From NCBI GenBank assembly GCA_023418475.1, contig JAEZZO010000022.1, positions 1-36,030 of the forward strand: a stretch of DNA of 36,030 bases, written 5' to 3'. The DNA comes from Bacillota bacterium (lineage in GTDB: Bacteria > Bacillota > Clostridia > Lachnospirales > Lachnospiraceae). The position numbers were made by a program, and so were the translations under genes. Within the stretch, counting starts at the first letter, position 1, and the number at the start of each line of letters is the position of its first letter. Under the pieces are notes generated by a model. That model saw only the letters and a list, made by a program, of their open reading frames with translations, did not search any database and had not been told where the DNA came from. Below are positions 23,066-31,033 of the stretch, one piece after another.

Positions 23066-25096
23066 ATGAATAGAGAAAAGAAATCATTTATCTTATATGG
23101 TGGAGATTATAATCCGGACCAATGGGATGATTTAACAATAGAGAAGGACATGCAGCTTTTTCAAAAAGCAGGAGTCAACACGGTAACACTGCCGGTATTT
23201 TCTTGGGCAAAGCTTGAACCGGAGGAAGGTATTTACCGGTTTGAATGGTTGGACAAAATTTTGCAAAAGCTGTGGGACAATGGAATACATGTATTTCTCA
23301 GTACGCCTACCAGTGCGCAGCCGGCGTGGATGTCCGCAAGATATCCGGAAATTCTTCCGGTGGATATTGCCGGACGAAAAAGAACGCATGGAATGAGGGT
23401 TTTTTACTGCGTAAACAGTGAAAAGTACCGGGAACGTGCCGCTGCGATAGCAACAGCAATGGCAGAACGCTATCAGGATTATCCGGGACTTCTGGGATGG
23501 CATGTCGCCAATGAATACGGTACCTACTGCTACTGCGAGAATTGTCAGAGAAAATTCCGCAGCTGGCTGCAAAAACGATATCAGACCCTGGAAAAGCTGA
23601 ATGATAGGTGGAATACTTCTTTTTGGGGAAGAGTATTTACTTCCTTTGAAGAAGTGATGCTTCCGACAGAGTTAAATGATGATTACCGCTTTCAGCCGGC
23701 AATTCAACTGGATTATCTGAGATTTGTAACAGACTCCACCATCGAATGCTATGAAAATGAGGCAAAAATACTGAAAAAAGCTACACCGGAGCTGCCTGTA
23801 TTTACAAATATTTCAGGCTTTATTAAGAAAATAAATCAGTTTGAAATGGTGCCACATATGGACATGGCGGGTTGGGATAATTATCCTGCGCCCGCTGACA
23901 AACGCAGCTTTCCGGCTCTAAAGCATGATATTATGAGAGCTTGTAAGGATGGACAGTCTTATTATGTGGTAGAACAATCCCCAAACCAGCAGAACTGGCA
24001 ACCCTATAATAAGCTGAAGCGTCCGGGAGAGGTTCGTAAAATTGCTTATCAGGGACTGGCACATGGTTCGGACAGCTGTCTTTTCTTTCAGATGAGGCAA
24101 TCGGCAGCCGGACAGGAGAAATTTCATGGTGCATTCATCTCCCACAGTGGCAGGGACGATACCAGAATATTCCGGGAATGCAGCACGCTTGGTATGGAGC
24201 TTAAAAAGCTTTCGGGTACCTTTGAAAATGCCAGGACGCAGGCACAGGTCGGAATTTTCTTTGACTGGGACAACTGGTGGGCTCTGGAGCTTTCGAGCGG
24301 ACCTACGAAGGATATGAATTATCTGGAGCAGGTTCATTATTATTATAAACCGTTTTATGAGCAGAACATTCCGGTGGATATTATTAAGCAAAGCAGTGAT
24401 TTATCTAAATATAAGATCATTGTCGCTCCCTTGTTATACATGGTAAAGGAGGGCGTAGCCAAGCGCATAGAGAACTTTGTGCGGGAAGGCGGAACCTTTA
24501 TTGCCACCTATATGACGGGTTATGTCGATGAAAATGACCGCTGCGTTTACGGAGCATATCCGGGTGAATTACGTGACTTGCTGGGAATATGGGTAGAGGA
24601 GGTGGACGCACTCTGTCCGGACGAGAAAAACAGGATTCGAAATATAGAAAATGAAAACGGAATTCAGACAACGTATGAGTGCGGCTTTTTATGTGACATA
24701 CTTCATGCAGATACGGTTAAAGTACTTGCTGAATATGAGGAGGATTTTTACCGTGGAATGCCTGCCGTCACAGTAAATGATTATGGAAACGGAAAGGCTT
24801 ATTACCTGGGGACCCAGGTGGCGGAAGAATATCTTGCATCATTGATAGCAAAGCTATGCGAAGAGAAACAGATCGCTTCCAGATTTGGCTTCTGGGGACA
24901 GATTGAGATTACAGCCAGGAGAAATGAGAAGGGAGAATTTATTTTCGTAATCAACCATGGTCAAACCACCGGAGAAATTGATCTGGGCAATTTGAAATAT
25001 AGGAATTTGCTGAAAAACGAAGTTTATACCGGCAAAACGAAAATTGCTCCATCCGATGTATATGTTTTGCATGGCGTAGAAGAAAGCAATGGTTGA
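23066..25096 (+). CDS. GH42 beta-galactosidase / alpha-L-arabinopyranosidase
   Basis: A 676-residue GH42 glycosidase, cytoplasmic (no signal peptide), that removes terminal galactose or arabinopyranose from oligosaccharides. The TIM barrel begins GGDYNPDQW. The acid/base is Glu150 (GWHVANEYG) and the nucleophile Glu303 (YYVVEQSP). Cys155, Cys157 and Cys160 (YCYCENC), with Cys115, form the family zinc site. A trimerisation domain and a small beta domain follow (about 390-676). I start at ATG 23066, preceded by GGAGGG; an ATG at 23045 has no ribosome site. It lies 161 bp after the LacI-type regulator and 258 bp before the GH127 gene, so the three form a side-chain utilisation locus. Confidence 0.93.
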   Translation: MNREKKSFILYGGDYNPDQWDDLTIEKDMQLFQKAGVNTVTLPVFSWAKLEPEEGIYRFEWLDKILQKLWDNGIHVFLSTPTSAQPAWMSARYPEILPVDIAGRKRTHGMRVFYCVNSEKYRERAAAIATAMAERYQDYPGLLGWHVANEYGTYCYCENCQRKFRSWLQKRYQTLEKLNDRWNTSFWGRVFTSFEEVMLPTELNDDYRFQPAIQLDYLRFVTDSTIECYENEAKILKKATPELPVFTNISGFIKKINQFEMVPHMDMAGWDNYPAPADKRSFPALKHDIMRACKDGQSYYVVEQSPNQQNWQPYNKLKRPGEVRKIAYQGLAHGSDSCLFFQMRQSAAGQEKFHGAFISHSGRDDTRIFRECSTLGMELKKLSGTFENARTQAQVGIFFDWDNWWALELSSGPTKDMNYLEQVHYYYKPFYEQNIPVDIIKQSSDLSKYKIIVAPLLYMVKEGVAKRIENFVREGGTFIATYMTGYVDENDRCVYGAYPGELRDLLGIWVEEVDALCPDEKNRIRNIENENGIQTTYECGFLCDILHADTVKVLAEYEEDFYRGMPAVTVNDYGNGKAYYLGTQVAEEYLASLIAKLCEEKQIASRFGFWGQIEITARRNEKGEFIFVINHGQTTGEIDLGNLKYRNLLKNEVYTGKTKIAPSDVYVLHGVEESNG

Positions 25097-25137
25097 TGTA
25101 AAGCTTGTAAGGAACAATGATATAATTATCAATTAAA

Positions 25138-25192
25138 ATGATTTTCAATAATATGATTTTAATAAAAATGATTATTGATTAAGATGATTATC
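25138..25192. repeat. AT-rich degenerate short repeats
   Basis: Four copies of ATGATTWT begin at 25138, 25153, 25168 and 25184, spaced 15-16 bp, in the gap between GH42 and GH127. This may be regulatory or simply low-complexity DNA. The rest of the gap (to 25354) holds no supportable gene. Confidence 0.5.
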
Positions 25193-25354
25193 GATGAAAG
25201 GATGAATGACTAAATAATCAATGTGGAATGGGTGCATCGATGGGTCCTAAAATAAATGCTGTACAAAAAAACGACGTTAGCACTCAGGCAGCCAGAAATA
25301 TTAAAACTTCGCGCACAGAAAAACCTTTGGATGTGTGCAGGAACGGAGAAATAA

Positions 25355-27319
25355 ATGTTAGCAGATACCAGAAAATCACCGTACGCAAAGGTTTCTTCCC
25401 TTCCTTATCATGCAGTGGAATGGACAGAGGGTTTGTGGGCGGATTGTGAGAAAACTTGTGCTGAATCCATGGTGGTACAGTTGAAGAATATGTTTGATTC
25501 CAAGGATATCAGTCATGTTGTGGAGAATTTTAAAATTTGTGCGGGTCTTACGGAGGGAGAACATGACGGAACCGTATTTGGTGATGGTGACTTTTATAAG
25601 TGGATGGAAGCCGCATGCTATACTGCTTCAAAATCCGGAAATCAAAAGTTCTTAGAGGAGTTAGAGGATTATATTGACCTGATCCGGCGGGCACAGCAGC
25701 CGGATGGCTATCTTTCAACTAAGCAGATTATTGGTGAAAAAAATTCAAATGGGGTATCCCGGATGGGAGATATCAATGATTTTGAGGTCTATAATTTTGG
25801 ACATCTCTTTACGGCAGCCTGCTTACATAAAAGATTAACCGGGAAAGACACCTTTTTGCCAGTAGCCATAAAGGCGGCCGATTACCTGGAGGGTTTGTAT
25901 CGGAAAGCCGCACAGGATGGGGAAGTTCAGACAGCGGTATGTCCTTCTCATTATATGGGACTGATAGAACTCTATCGGACAACAGGGAATGTGAAATATC
26001 TGGAGCTTACTAAGCTGTCAATCGAGCTTCGTGATTCCGTAAAGAATGGTACCGATGATAATCAGGACAGAATACCGCTAAAGGAACAGGATAAAATAGT
26101 TGGACATGCAGTAAGAGCGAATTATCTGTACAGCGGTGTGGCAGATCTTTATGCGGAAACCGGAGACAGGGAGTATCTGGACATGCTGCACCGGGTATGG
26201 AATAACCTTATGCAATATAAGATTTATATCACCGGAGGATGCGGAGCATTATACAATGGTGTATCTCCGTATGGGAATTTCTTTACCGATCAAAAAATTC
26301 ACCAGGCATATGGATATGAATATCAGCTTCCCAATATTACAGCGTATAATGAAACCTGTGCCAATATCGGACTGGTCATGTGGGCTTACCGCATGTTTCT
26401 GATCGAAAGGGAAGCCAGTTATTTTGATGTGATTGAAAGAGCAATGCTTAACGTGAACCTGGCGGCGGTAAGCCTGGACGGAAAACGTTATTTTTATGAA
26501 AATATGCTGCGCCGCACGAAAAAATTAGAGTATGAGATGGTGTGGCCGCTGGAGAGAACCGAATACATAACCAGCTACTGCTGTCCGCCCAATCTGGCAC
26601 GGTTGCTGTCCCAGAGCAGCGAATATGCTTATACAGTAACGGAAGATTCGGTTTATACAGGAATGTATGGAGCGAATAGAGCTCATTTTCAATTAGAAAA
26701 CGGTGCTGATTTCGAACTTTACCAGGAAACGGAATATCCTTACAGTGGTCTTGTGCGATTTGAAGTAAAACAGGTTAAAAAAGAAGCTGAGGTTGTTCTT
26801 TTTATTCGAATACCGGGATGGCTGGAGAGCGGTTTCCTATTGGATCAGAAGGGAAAGAGATATGATCTGACAAAAAAGGATGCAAACAGCTTTCTGCCGG
26901 TCCGGTTGGAGAGACTGGAAGGTGTTGTGCTGGAGGTGAATTTTGATATGCCGGCACGACTTACGGTGGCACATGCGATGGTGGAAGAAAATAATAATCA
27001 GGCAGCCGTAGAAAAGGGACCGCTGGTTTATTGTATGGAAACGGCAGATGTCCCGCTAGATACACTGGATTATTTAATGATCTCTCCGGCCTCTGTGTTT
27101 TCGGAGATTACTACCACAATTGCGGGGAGAACCCTGACTGCTCTGGAAACGGATTTCTACCGGCTGAACCGGGAAGAGTATTGCCGCAAGTCACTATATC
27201 AAACCTATCATGAGACGGGAATTGAAAAAATAAAGGCAAGAATGATTCCGTATTTTGCATGGGATAACCGGGGCTATGGAGAAATGAAAATATGGCTTCC
27301 GCTTATCTACCGCATATAA
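25355..27319 (+). CDS. GH127 beta-L-arabinofuranosidase
   Basis: A 654-residue GH127 enzyme, cytoplasmic, that releases L-arabinofuranose from beta-linked arabino-oligosaccharides or related side chains. The (alpha/alpha)6 barrel is followed by beta domains. The family's unusual catalytic set is visible: acid/base Glu322 (YEYQLPN), zinc ligands Glu333 and Cys335 (YNETCANIG), and Cys409 nucleophile with Cys410 (SYCCPPNLAR). GGAG with an A-rich spacer lies before the ATG at 25355. It follows GH42 and ends in a strong terminator at 27329-27374. Residues from about 437 to the end are copied at 28667-29320. Confidence 0.93.
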   Translation: MLADTRKSPYAKVSSLPYHAVEWTEGLWADCEKTCAESMVVQLKNMFDSKDISHVVENFKICAGLTEGEHDGTVFGDGDFYKWMEAACYTASKSGNQKFLEELEDYIDLIRRAQQPDGYLSTKQIIGEKNSNGVSRMGDINDFEVYNFGHLFTAACLHKRLTGKDTFLPVAIKAADYLEGLYRKAAQDGEVQTAVCPSHYMGLIELYRTTGNVKYLELTKLSIELRDSVKNGTDDNQDRIPLKEQDKIVGHAVRANYLYSGVADLYAETGDREYLDMLHRVWNNLMQYKIYITGGCGALYNGVSPYGNFFTDQKIHQAYGYEYQLPNITAYNETCANIGLVMWAYRMFLIEREASYFDVIERAMLNVNLAAVSLDGKRYFYENMLRRTKKLEYEMVWPLERTEYITSYCCPPNLARLLSQSSEYAYTVTEDSVYTGMYGANRAHFQLENGADFELYQETEYPYSGLVRFEVKQVKKEAEVVLFIRIPGWLESGFLLDQKGKRYDLTKKDANSFLPVRLERLEGVVLEVNFDMPARLTVAHAMVEENNNQAAVEKGPLVYCMETADVPLDTLDYLMISPASVFSEITTTIAGRTLTALETDFYRLNREEYCRKSLYQTYHETGIEKIKARMIPYFAWDNRGYGEMKIWLPLIYRI

Positions 27320-27328
27320 AAATATAAG

Positions 27329-27374
27329 TAAGTGAGCGAAGGAAGTATATAAATGCATTCGCTCACTTATTTTT
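27329..27374 (+). terminator. Intrinsic terminator after GH127
   Basis: TAAGTGAGCGAA (27329-27340) and TTCGCTCACTTA (27358-27369) form a perfect 12-bp stem followed by TTTTT. Confidence 0.85.
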
Positions 27375-27440
27375 ACTATTCACTCTGTTAGATAATAATA
27401 TTGATCGTCCCTATCAATTGAAAACGCTACACAATACTTA

Positions 27441-27650
27441 TTACTCAAAATAGAACAAGTCTTCAAATTTCTTATCTAACGCTATACATAATATTAGAGC
27501 AAGCTTAGCTGTTGGACAATACTGTCCCGTCTCAATAGAACTAATAGTATTGCGCGAAACTCCAACCATATCGGCTAATTTACTTTGAGAAATATTTTTT
27601 TCTGAACGAACTTCCTTAAGTCTATTTTTCAATATCAATTCAGTATTCAT
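27441..27650 (-). CDS. XRE-family transcriptional regulator
   Basis: A 69-residue Cro/CI-type DNA-binding protein. The helix-turn-helix is ISQSKLADMVGVSRNTISSI, followed by ETGQYCPTAKLALILCIALD, the usual XRE layout. The start at ATG 27650 is one base after the stop of the DUF6442 gene, and AGGGA in the end of that gene provides the ribosome site, so the two are translationally coupled. It probably represses its own promoter at 27994-28022 through the 16-bp repeats there. Confidence 0.88.
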   Translation of the reverse strand: MNTELILKNRLKEVRSEKNISQSKLADMVGVSRNTISSIETGQYCPTAKLALILCIALDKKFEDLFYFE

Positions 27651-27651
27651 A

Positions 27652-27957
27652 TTAATGTCCCTGACAAAAACGAATGAAAGCAATGATAGCTACACAAATG
27701 GTTATAATGCTATATACCAAATCTGATTTTACTTCAGTCTTTATAAAGCGATACATGAATGCAACTGAAGTAGAAACGCATACTATAACAGGTAAATCCA
27801 TCATTGGTAAATTATTTTCTGCTCTTATGAATGCAAATATACTACTTAAAATAGCCATTGTAATCAATGCCCACTTTACTGACTTGTCTCTAACAAATTC
27901 CTCCCTTTCATCTTTTTTTTGTAATCTGATTCTTTCTAATACTTCTTCTTTCTCCAT
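27652..27957 (-). CDS. DUF6442-type membrane protein
   Basis: A 101-residue protein. The N-terminus is charged (MEKEEVLERIRLQKKDEREE) and cytoplasmic, followed by three hydrophobic segments (about 28-46, 53-70, 79-97). Charged N-terminus plus three membrane spans just upstream of an XRE gene is the arrangement I know for the DUF6442 family. GGAG eight bases before the ATG supports the start at 27957. Function is unknown; the pairing suggests a membrane-linked partner of the XRE regulator. Confidence 0.75.
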   Translation of the reverse strand: MEKEEVLERIRLQKKDEREEFVRDKSVKWALITMAILSSIFAFIRAENNLPMMDLPVIVCVSTSVAFMYRFIKTEVKSDLVYSIITICVAIIAFIRFCQGH

Positions 27958-27970
27958 ACAGAATCTCCTT

Positions 27971-28022
27971 TGCCAAGTTTGCTTGTTAATCAAATATTAA
28001 CACTGCCAAGTTCACTTGTCAA
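27971..28022 (-). promoter_or_regulatory. Promoter with two 16-bp direct repeats (putative XRE operators)
   Basis: On the minus strand TTGACA (28022-28017), a 17-bp spacer and TAATAT (27999-27994). ACAAGTGAACTTGGCA (28019-28004) lies between the two boxes and ACAAGCAAACTTGGCA (27986-27971) lies after the -10. They differ at two positions and are 33 bp apart, about three helix turns. Blocking the promoter from both sites fits autoregulation. Confidence 0.7.
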
Positions 28023-28089
28023 TATGTTTTTTATATTCGTATACTACAACTTCCTTTTATCCACTTTTATGCTTACCTGTCAAATCTTC

Positions 28090-28177
28090 CAATTAAGATT
28101 AGAGTGTAAAAATCCTAATCCAGATTATACAGATGAATATTAGTATAATTTAAGTTTTTGACACTTGAATCCTATTA
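28090..28177. mobile_element. Miniature inverted-repeat element (copy 2)
   Basis: A 76-bp element (28096-28171): left end AGATTAGAGTGTAAAAATC, right end TTTTTGACACTTGAATC. The right end matches the inverted left end of copy 1 (GGATTCGAGTGTCAAAA). The flanks CAATTA (28090-28095) and CTATTA (28172-28177) agree at five of six bases, so they may be a decayed target duplication. Confidence 0.6.
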
Positions 28178-28197
28178 AATAATGAGACAGGAAATAA

Positions 28198-28323
28198 CAG
28201 GGAGTATCAGATTTTTTCAGGATCTTTGTGCCGATGATGAAATCCACCTATGCGGCAGCAGCAATTTTTGCGTTTATGGCGAGCTGGAATAATTATATGT
28301 GACCGCTTACTGCCTTACAAAGC
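28198..28323 (+). pseudogene. Sugar ABC transporter permease (MalG type), C-terminal fragment
   Basis: A frame reads GVSDFFRIFVPMMKSTYAAA and AIFAFMASWNNYM, then TGA (28300-28302), then PLTALQS. This is the region after the EAA loop of carbohydrate ABC permeases, where the family has W-N-N-Y-L-W-P-L; the TGA replaces the Trp codon. Both ends are cut. It suggests that a sugar importer once belonged to this locus. Confidence 0.75.
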
Positions 28324-28326
28324 AAT

Positions 28327-28509
28327 TCTTTATCAGAAATGATGGATCCCCCGCTCACTACCATTCAAACACCAAAATATGCAATAGGCTGTGTTGCGGT
28401 TAATACGCTGGTAAGCAAGATAGACGGCAATTTTGAAGGGATAAAGAAAATAGAAATGAAAACCACTCTGATGAAGCGAAACAGTGTAAAAAGCTTTATA
28501 AAAGAATAG
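28327..28509 (+). pseudogene. LacI-family regulator, C-terminal fragment (copy of 21855-22904)
   Basis: Sixty codons from SLSEMMDPPLTTIQTPKYAI to a TAG at 28507-28509, nearly identical to the end of the LacI-family gene. There is no start and the rest of the gene is absent. It is joined directly to the permease fragment. The DNA after the stop also continues to match the DNA after the intact gene. Confidence 0.9.
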
Positions 28510-28517
28510 AGCCTTAT

Positions 28518-28606
28518 ATAGAATTTTTTTCGGGTGTTAAAAGTTTTAATAAGATTATATCCATCCGTCAAATGAATTTTAGTCTTTTGATGCCTGCATC
28601 ATAGAA
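28518..28606. mobile_element. Miniature inverted-repeat element (copy 3), insertion proven by a paralog
   Basis: A 77-bp element (28524-28600) with ends TCGGGTGTTAAAAG and CTTTTGATGCCTGCATC is flanked by ATAGAA on both sides (28518-28523, 28601-28606). The intact locus at about 22890-22910 reads straight through the same point (TTTTATAGAATAGGAAAC) with a single ATAGAA. The element therefore inserted after the duplication of this DNA and made a 6-bp target duplication. Confidence 0.8.
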
Positions 28607-28666
28607 TAGGAAGCGATAGGAATTCATTCCGGACTTCATTCCATTTTCTCGATAATACTACGATAA

Positions 28667-29320
28667 AATGGAGCGAATAAAGCTCAATTTCAATTAGAGA
28701 ACGGTGCTAATTTTGAACTATGCCAGGAAACAGAATATCCCTATCGGGGTTTCCTGCAATTTGAGATAAAGCATGTCAGAAAAGAAGCAGAGGTTGTTCT
28801 CTTGATACGTATACCGGGTTGGTTGGAAAGTGGTTTCGTATTGGATCCGGAGGGAAAGAGATATGATCTGACACAGAAGGATGCAAATACCTTTCTGCCC
28901 ATCCGGTTAAGTAAACTGGAAAGTGCTATAGTAGAAGTGAATTTTGATATGCCTGCGCGTCTTACCGTAGCCCATGCGATGGTTGAAGAAAATAATAATC
29001 AGGCAACCGTAGAAAAAGGTCCGCTTGTTTATTGTGTTGAAACGGCAGATGTTCCGATTACAGAATTGGATGATTTAATGATTTCTCCGTCTTCCAAGTT
29101 TAAAGAGGTTACAATTGAGGTAGCCGGTAGGACGCTGACAGCTTTGGAAACGGAGTTCTATCGGCTAAGCAGAGAAGGCTATCACCGCGATGCACTGTAT
29201 CAGACCTATCATGATAATGGAATTGAAAAAATATATGCAAAAATGCTTCCTTATTTTGCATGGGACAATCGTGGTTACGGAGAAATGAAAATTTGGCTCC
29301 CGCTTGTCTATCGTATATAG
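28667..29320 (+). pseudogene. GH127 C-terminal fragment (copy of 25355-27319)
   Basis: An open frame with no start codon of its own, starting ANKAQFQLENGANFELCQET and continuing through IRIPGWLESGFVLDPEG to YGEMKIWLPLVYRI. It matches residues from about 437 to 654 of the intact GH127. All catalytic residues (Glu322, Glu333, Cys335, Cys409, Cys410) lie in the missing part, so it cannot be an active enzyme. The reading frame has nevertheless stayed open, so the truncation may be recent. Confidence 0.85.
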
Positions 29321-29669
29321 AAAGCAAACAAGGGGCTATTACGTATAATGTGTTAAATGATCAAAGCGACAATATCGGTTATAATATAGCATCAGGGGAA
29401 TTTGTAATAACAGAACCTGGAAACTATAACGTTGCATGGTGGACTGCGCCTGATGGTGCAGGGGCAGCAACCAGCATAAGTTTTGCAAAGCGGTAAATGG
29501 AGTTCCTTATTCCACTGCTTCATCGCCAATTGTTTCTGTACAAATGGCTGCTAATGCCCTGGTAACCATTAATAATGTTCCGGCAACGATTTCACTTGTT
29601 AATGTTACCGGTGATGGTGTTTTTGTTCCGAGTATCCCTGTTCAAGCAGGTATAGTGATTTCGAAATAA
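29321..29669 (+). pseudogene. BclA/C1q-like surface-protein C-terminal domain, frameshifted
   Basis: Starting right after the GH127 fragment, a frame reads ITYNVLNDQSDNIGYNIASG and GNYNVAWWTAPDGAGAATSI to TAA at 29494-29496. A second frame then continues with VNGVPYSTASSPIVSVQMAA and VTINNVPATISLVNVTGDGV to TAA at 29667-29669. Together they form the trimeric C-terminal domain found on collagen-like exosporium and surface proteins of Clostridia and Bacilli. The collagen repeats and signal region are missing and there is a frameshift near 29488. Confidence 0.7.
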
Positions 29670-30137
29670 TTGCAGGTATCTGCAAAGAATGCAGGTTTCT
29701 CAAATCTGTCAATACCATTTTATTGTGGGATTTTTCTATATCGACTACACGGGATGCCATAAATTTTCCGCAGCGTATTATGTGTAATTTCATTTATGAA
29801 AAAGATCGCGTCGCAAAATAACTTTTTAAGCTAGAATGCGACGCGTTCTTTCTGTATACAGGGGCAAAAAAATAGCCAAAGGACTCATTATTTCATTCAT
29901 CACCTTCAGTTTGGAACGGTTTACCTGAGCCATGTGCAGACTGGATTTTCTCAGAGACTTTCTTTTCACTCAGGAAAGTCAAAATCTTAATGATATCCTC
30001 GTTCAGGCTTCCAGCCGATACAGTGAAATCCTGAAAAAGGCACAATTATAATAGATGAAAAGGCAGATATTAAGAAGAGAATTTTCAGACGACTTTAGAA
30101 ACGATAAAAAATGATTGAAAAATGATAGAAAAAATGA
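29670..30137. other. Intergenic with one hairpin
   Basis: CGCGTCGCA (29807-29815) and TGCGACGCG (29837-29845) are perfect 9-bp inverted repeats with a 21-base loop, followed by TTCTTTC, a possible terminator. A short minus-strand frame (29893-30045) ends in HGSGKPFQTEGDE, but it has no good start and I cannot name it. Confidence 0.4.
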
Positions 30138-30165
30138 TTGAAAAAAATGCAGAATGTTGTATAAT
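30138..30165 (+). promoter_or_regulatory. Promoter upstream of the PHP-lysA pair
   Basis: TTGAAA (30138-30143), a 16-bp spacer and TATAAT (30160-30165). The predicted start is near 30172. Confidence 0.55.
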
Positions 30166-30195
30166 AGGAGCAATTATTTAAAAAAGAAAGTCATT

Positions 30196-30230
30196 TCCCT
30201 CAATGTTGAGAAACTGAGGGATTTTCTTGT
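30196..30230 (+). terminator. Leader hairpin / attenuator before the PHP gene
   Basis: TCCCTCA (30196-30202) and TGAGGGA (30215-30221) form a stem, then TTTTCTTGTT follows. A competing CTCAA-TGT-TGAG stem overlaps its left arm. It lies about 25 bp after a predicted transcription start and 100 bp before the PHP gene, so it may act as an attenuator. Confidence 0.5.
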
Positions 30231-30330
30231 TGCCTGACGCATTGCAGATGGATGGATATTACGAAACAATGATCTACATTACCTGCAATTGAGATAAAAT
30301 TGATATAAATGAAAGGCCGGTGTGTAACTT

Positions 30331-31008
30331 ATGAGCCTGTATCTGTATGAAACACATCTTCATACCACAGAAGGCAGTGCCTGCTCGGCAGTAAGTGCGC
30401 AGGAACATGTGAGATATTACAAGGAGGCCGGTTATACAGGGATCATTGTAACGGATCATTTCTTTAACGGGAACACGGCTATTCCTGCAAATCTTCCCTG
30501 GGAAGAGCGGATTGATCTGTTTTATAAGGGTTATGAAAATGCAAAGACAGAGGGTGACCGAATTGGACTCTCCGTATTTTTTGGTTGGGAGGCAGGCTTT
30601 GACGGTACGGATTTTCTGATTTACGGGCTGGATAAGGTATGGCTGAAAAAACATCCGGATATTCTGTCCTGGACCGTAAAGGAACAGTATCAGCGGGTAC
30701 ACGGAGACGGAGGATTTGTGGTTCACGCTCATCCGTTCCGGATTCGCTCCTATATTAAAGAGATCAGGGAGTATCCGAACTATGTTGATGCAGTGGAAGT
30801 GATTAATGTCGGAAATCAAAATAAAAATTTTGACAGAAGAGCATTGCTCTATGCCAGAAAGCACAAATTATCCGTAACTGCCGGAACAGATGCGCACAGA
30901 TTAGATACTGAGCACAGCGGAGTAGGCTTTTTTCATAAGCTTAAGGATATCAAGGATTTTATTACTTGCATTAAAACAGGAGAATGTGAACTAATCAGGC
31001 CTGTATAA
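30331..31008 (+). CDS. PHP-domain phosphoesterase-like protein
   Basis: A 225-residue PHP protein, cytoplasmic. All the metal motifs are present: HLH (His9, His11), TDH (Asp42, His43), Glu87 (GWEAG), HAH (His132, His134) and GTDAH (Asp187, His189). They bind three metal ions and hydrolyse phosphate esters or phosphodiesters. Close to family 'PHP domain-containing protein'; the substrate cannot be told. The ribosome site (AAAGG) is weak and far from the ATG. lysA starts 25 bp after its stop with its own AGGAGG, so the two are probably co-transcribed. Confidence 0.85.
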   Translation: MSLYLYETHLHTTEGSACSAVSAQEHVRYYKEAGYTGIIVTDHFFNGNTAIPANLPWEERIDLFYKGYENAKTEGDRIGLSVFFGWEAGFDGTDFLIYGLDKVWLKKHPDILSWTVKEQYQRVHGDGGFVVHAHPFRIRSYIKEIREYPNYVDAVEVINVGNQNKNFDRRALLYARKHKLSVTAGTDAHRLDTEHSGVGFFHKLKDIKDFITCIKTGECELIRPV

Positions 31009-31033
31009 ATTAAATTCAGATAGGAGGTTCCAT

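Noticed and set aside
25228..25449. Plus-strand 73-codon frame before and over the GH127 start
   Set aside because: It overlaps the well-supported GH127 start in another frame, lacks a ribosome site and shows no recognisable motif.
29893..30045. Minus-strand 50-codon frame ending in SGKPFQTEGDE
   Set aside because: Amino-acid composition looks gene-like, but it starts only with TTG right after a stop, has no ribosome site and I cannot assign a family; possible relic only.
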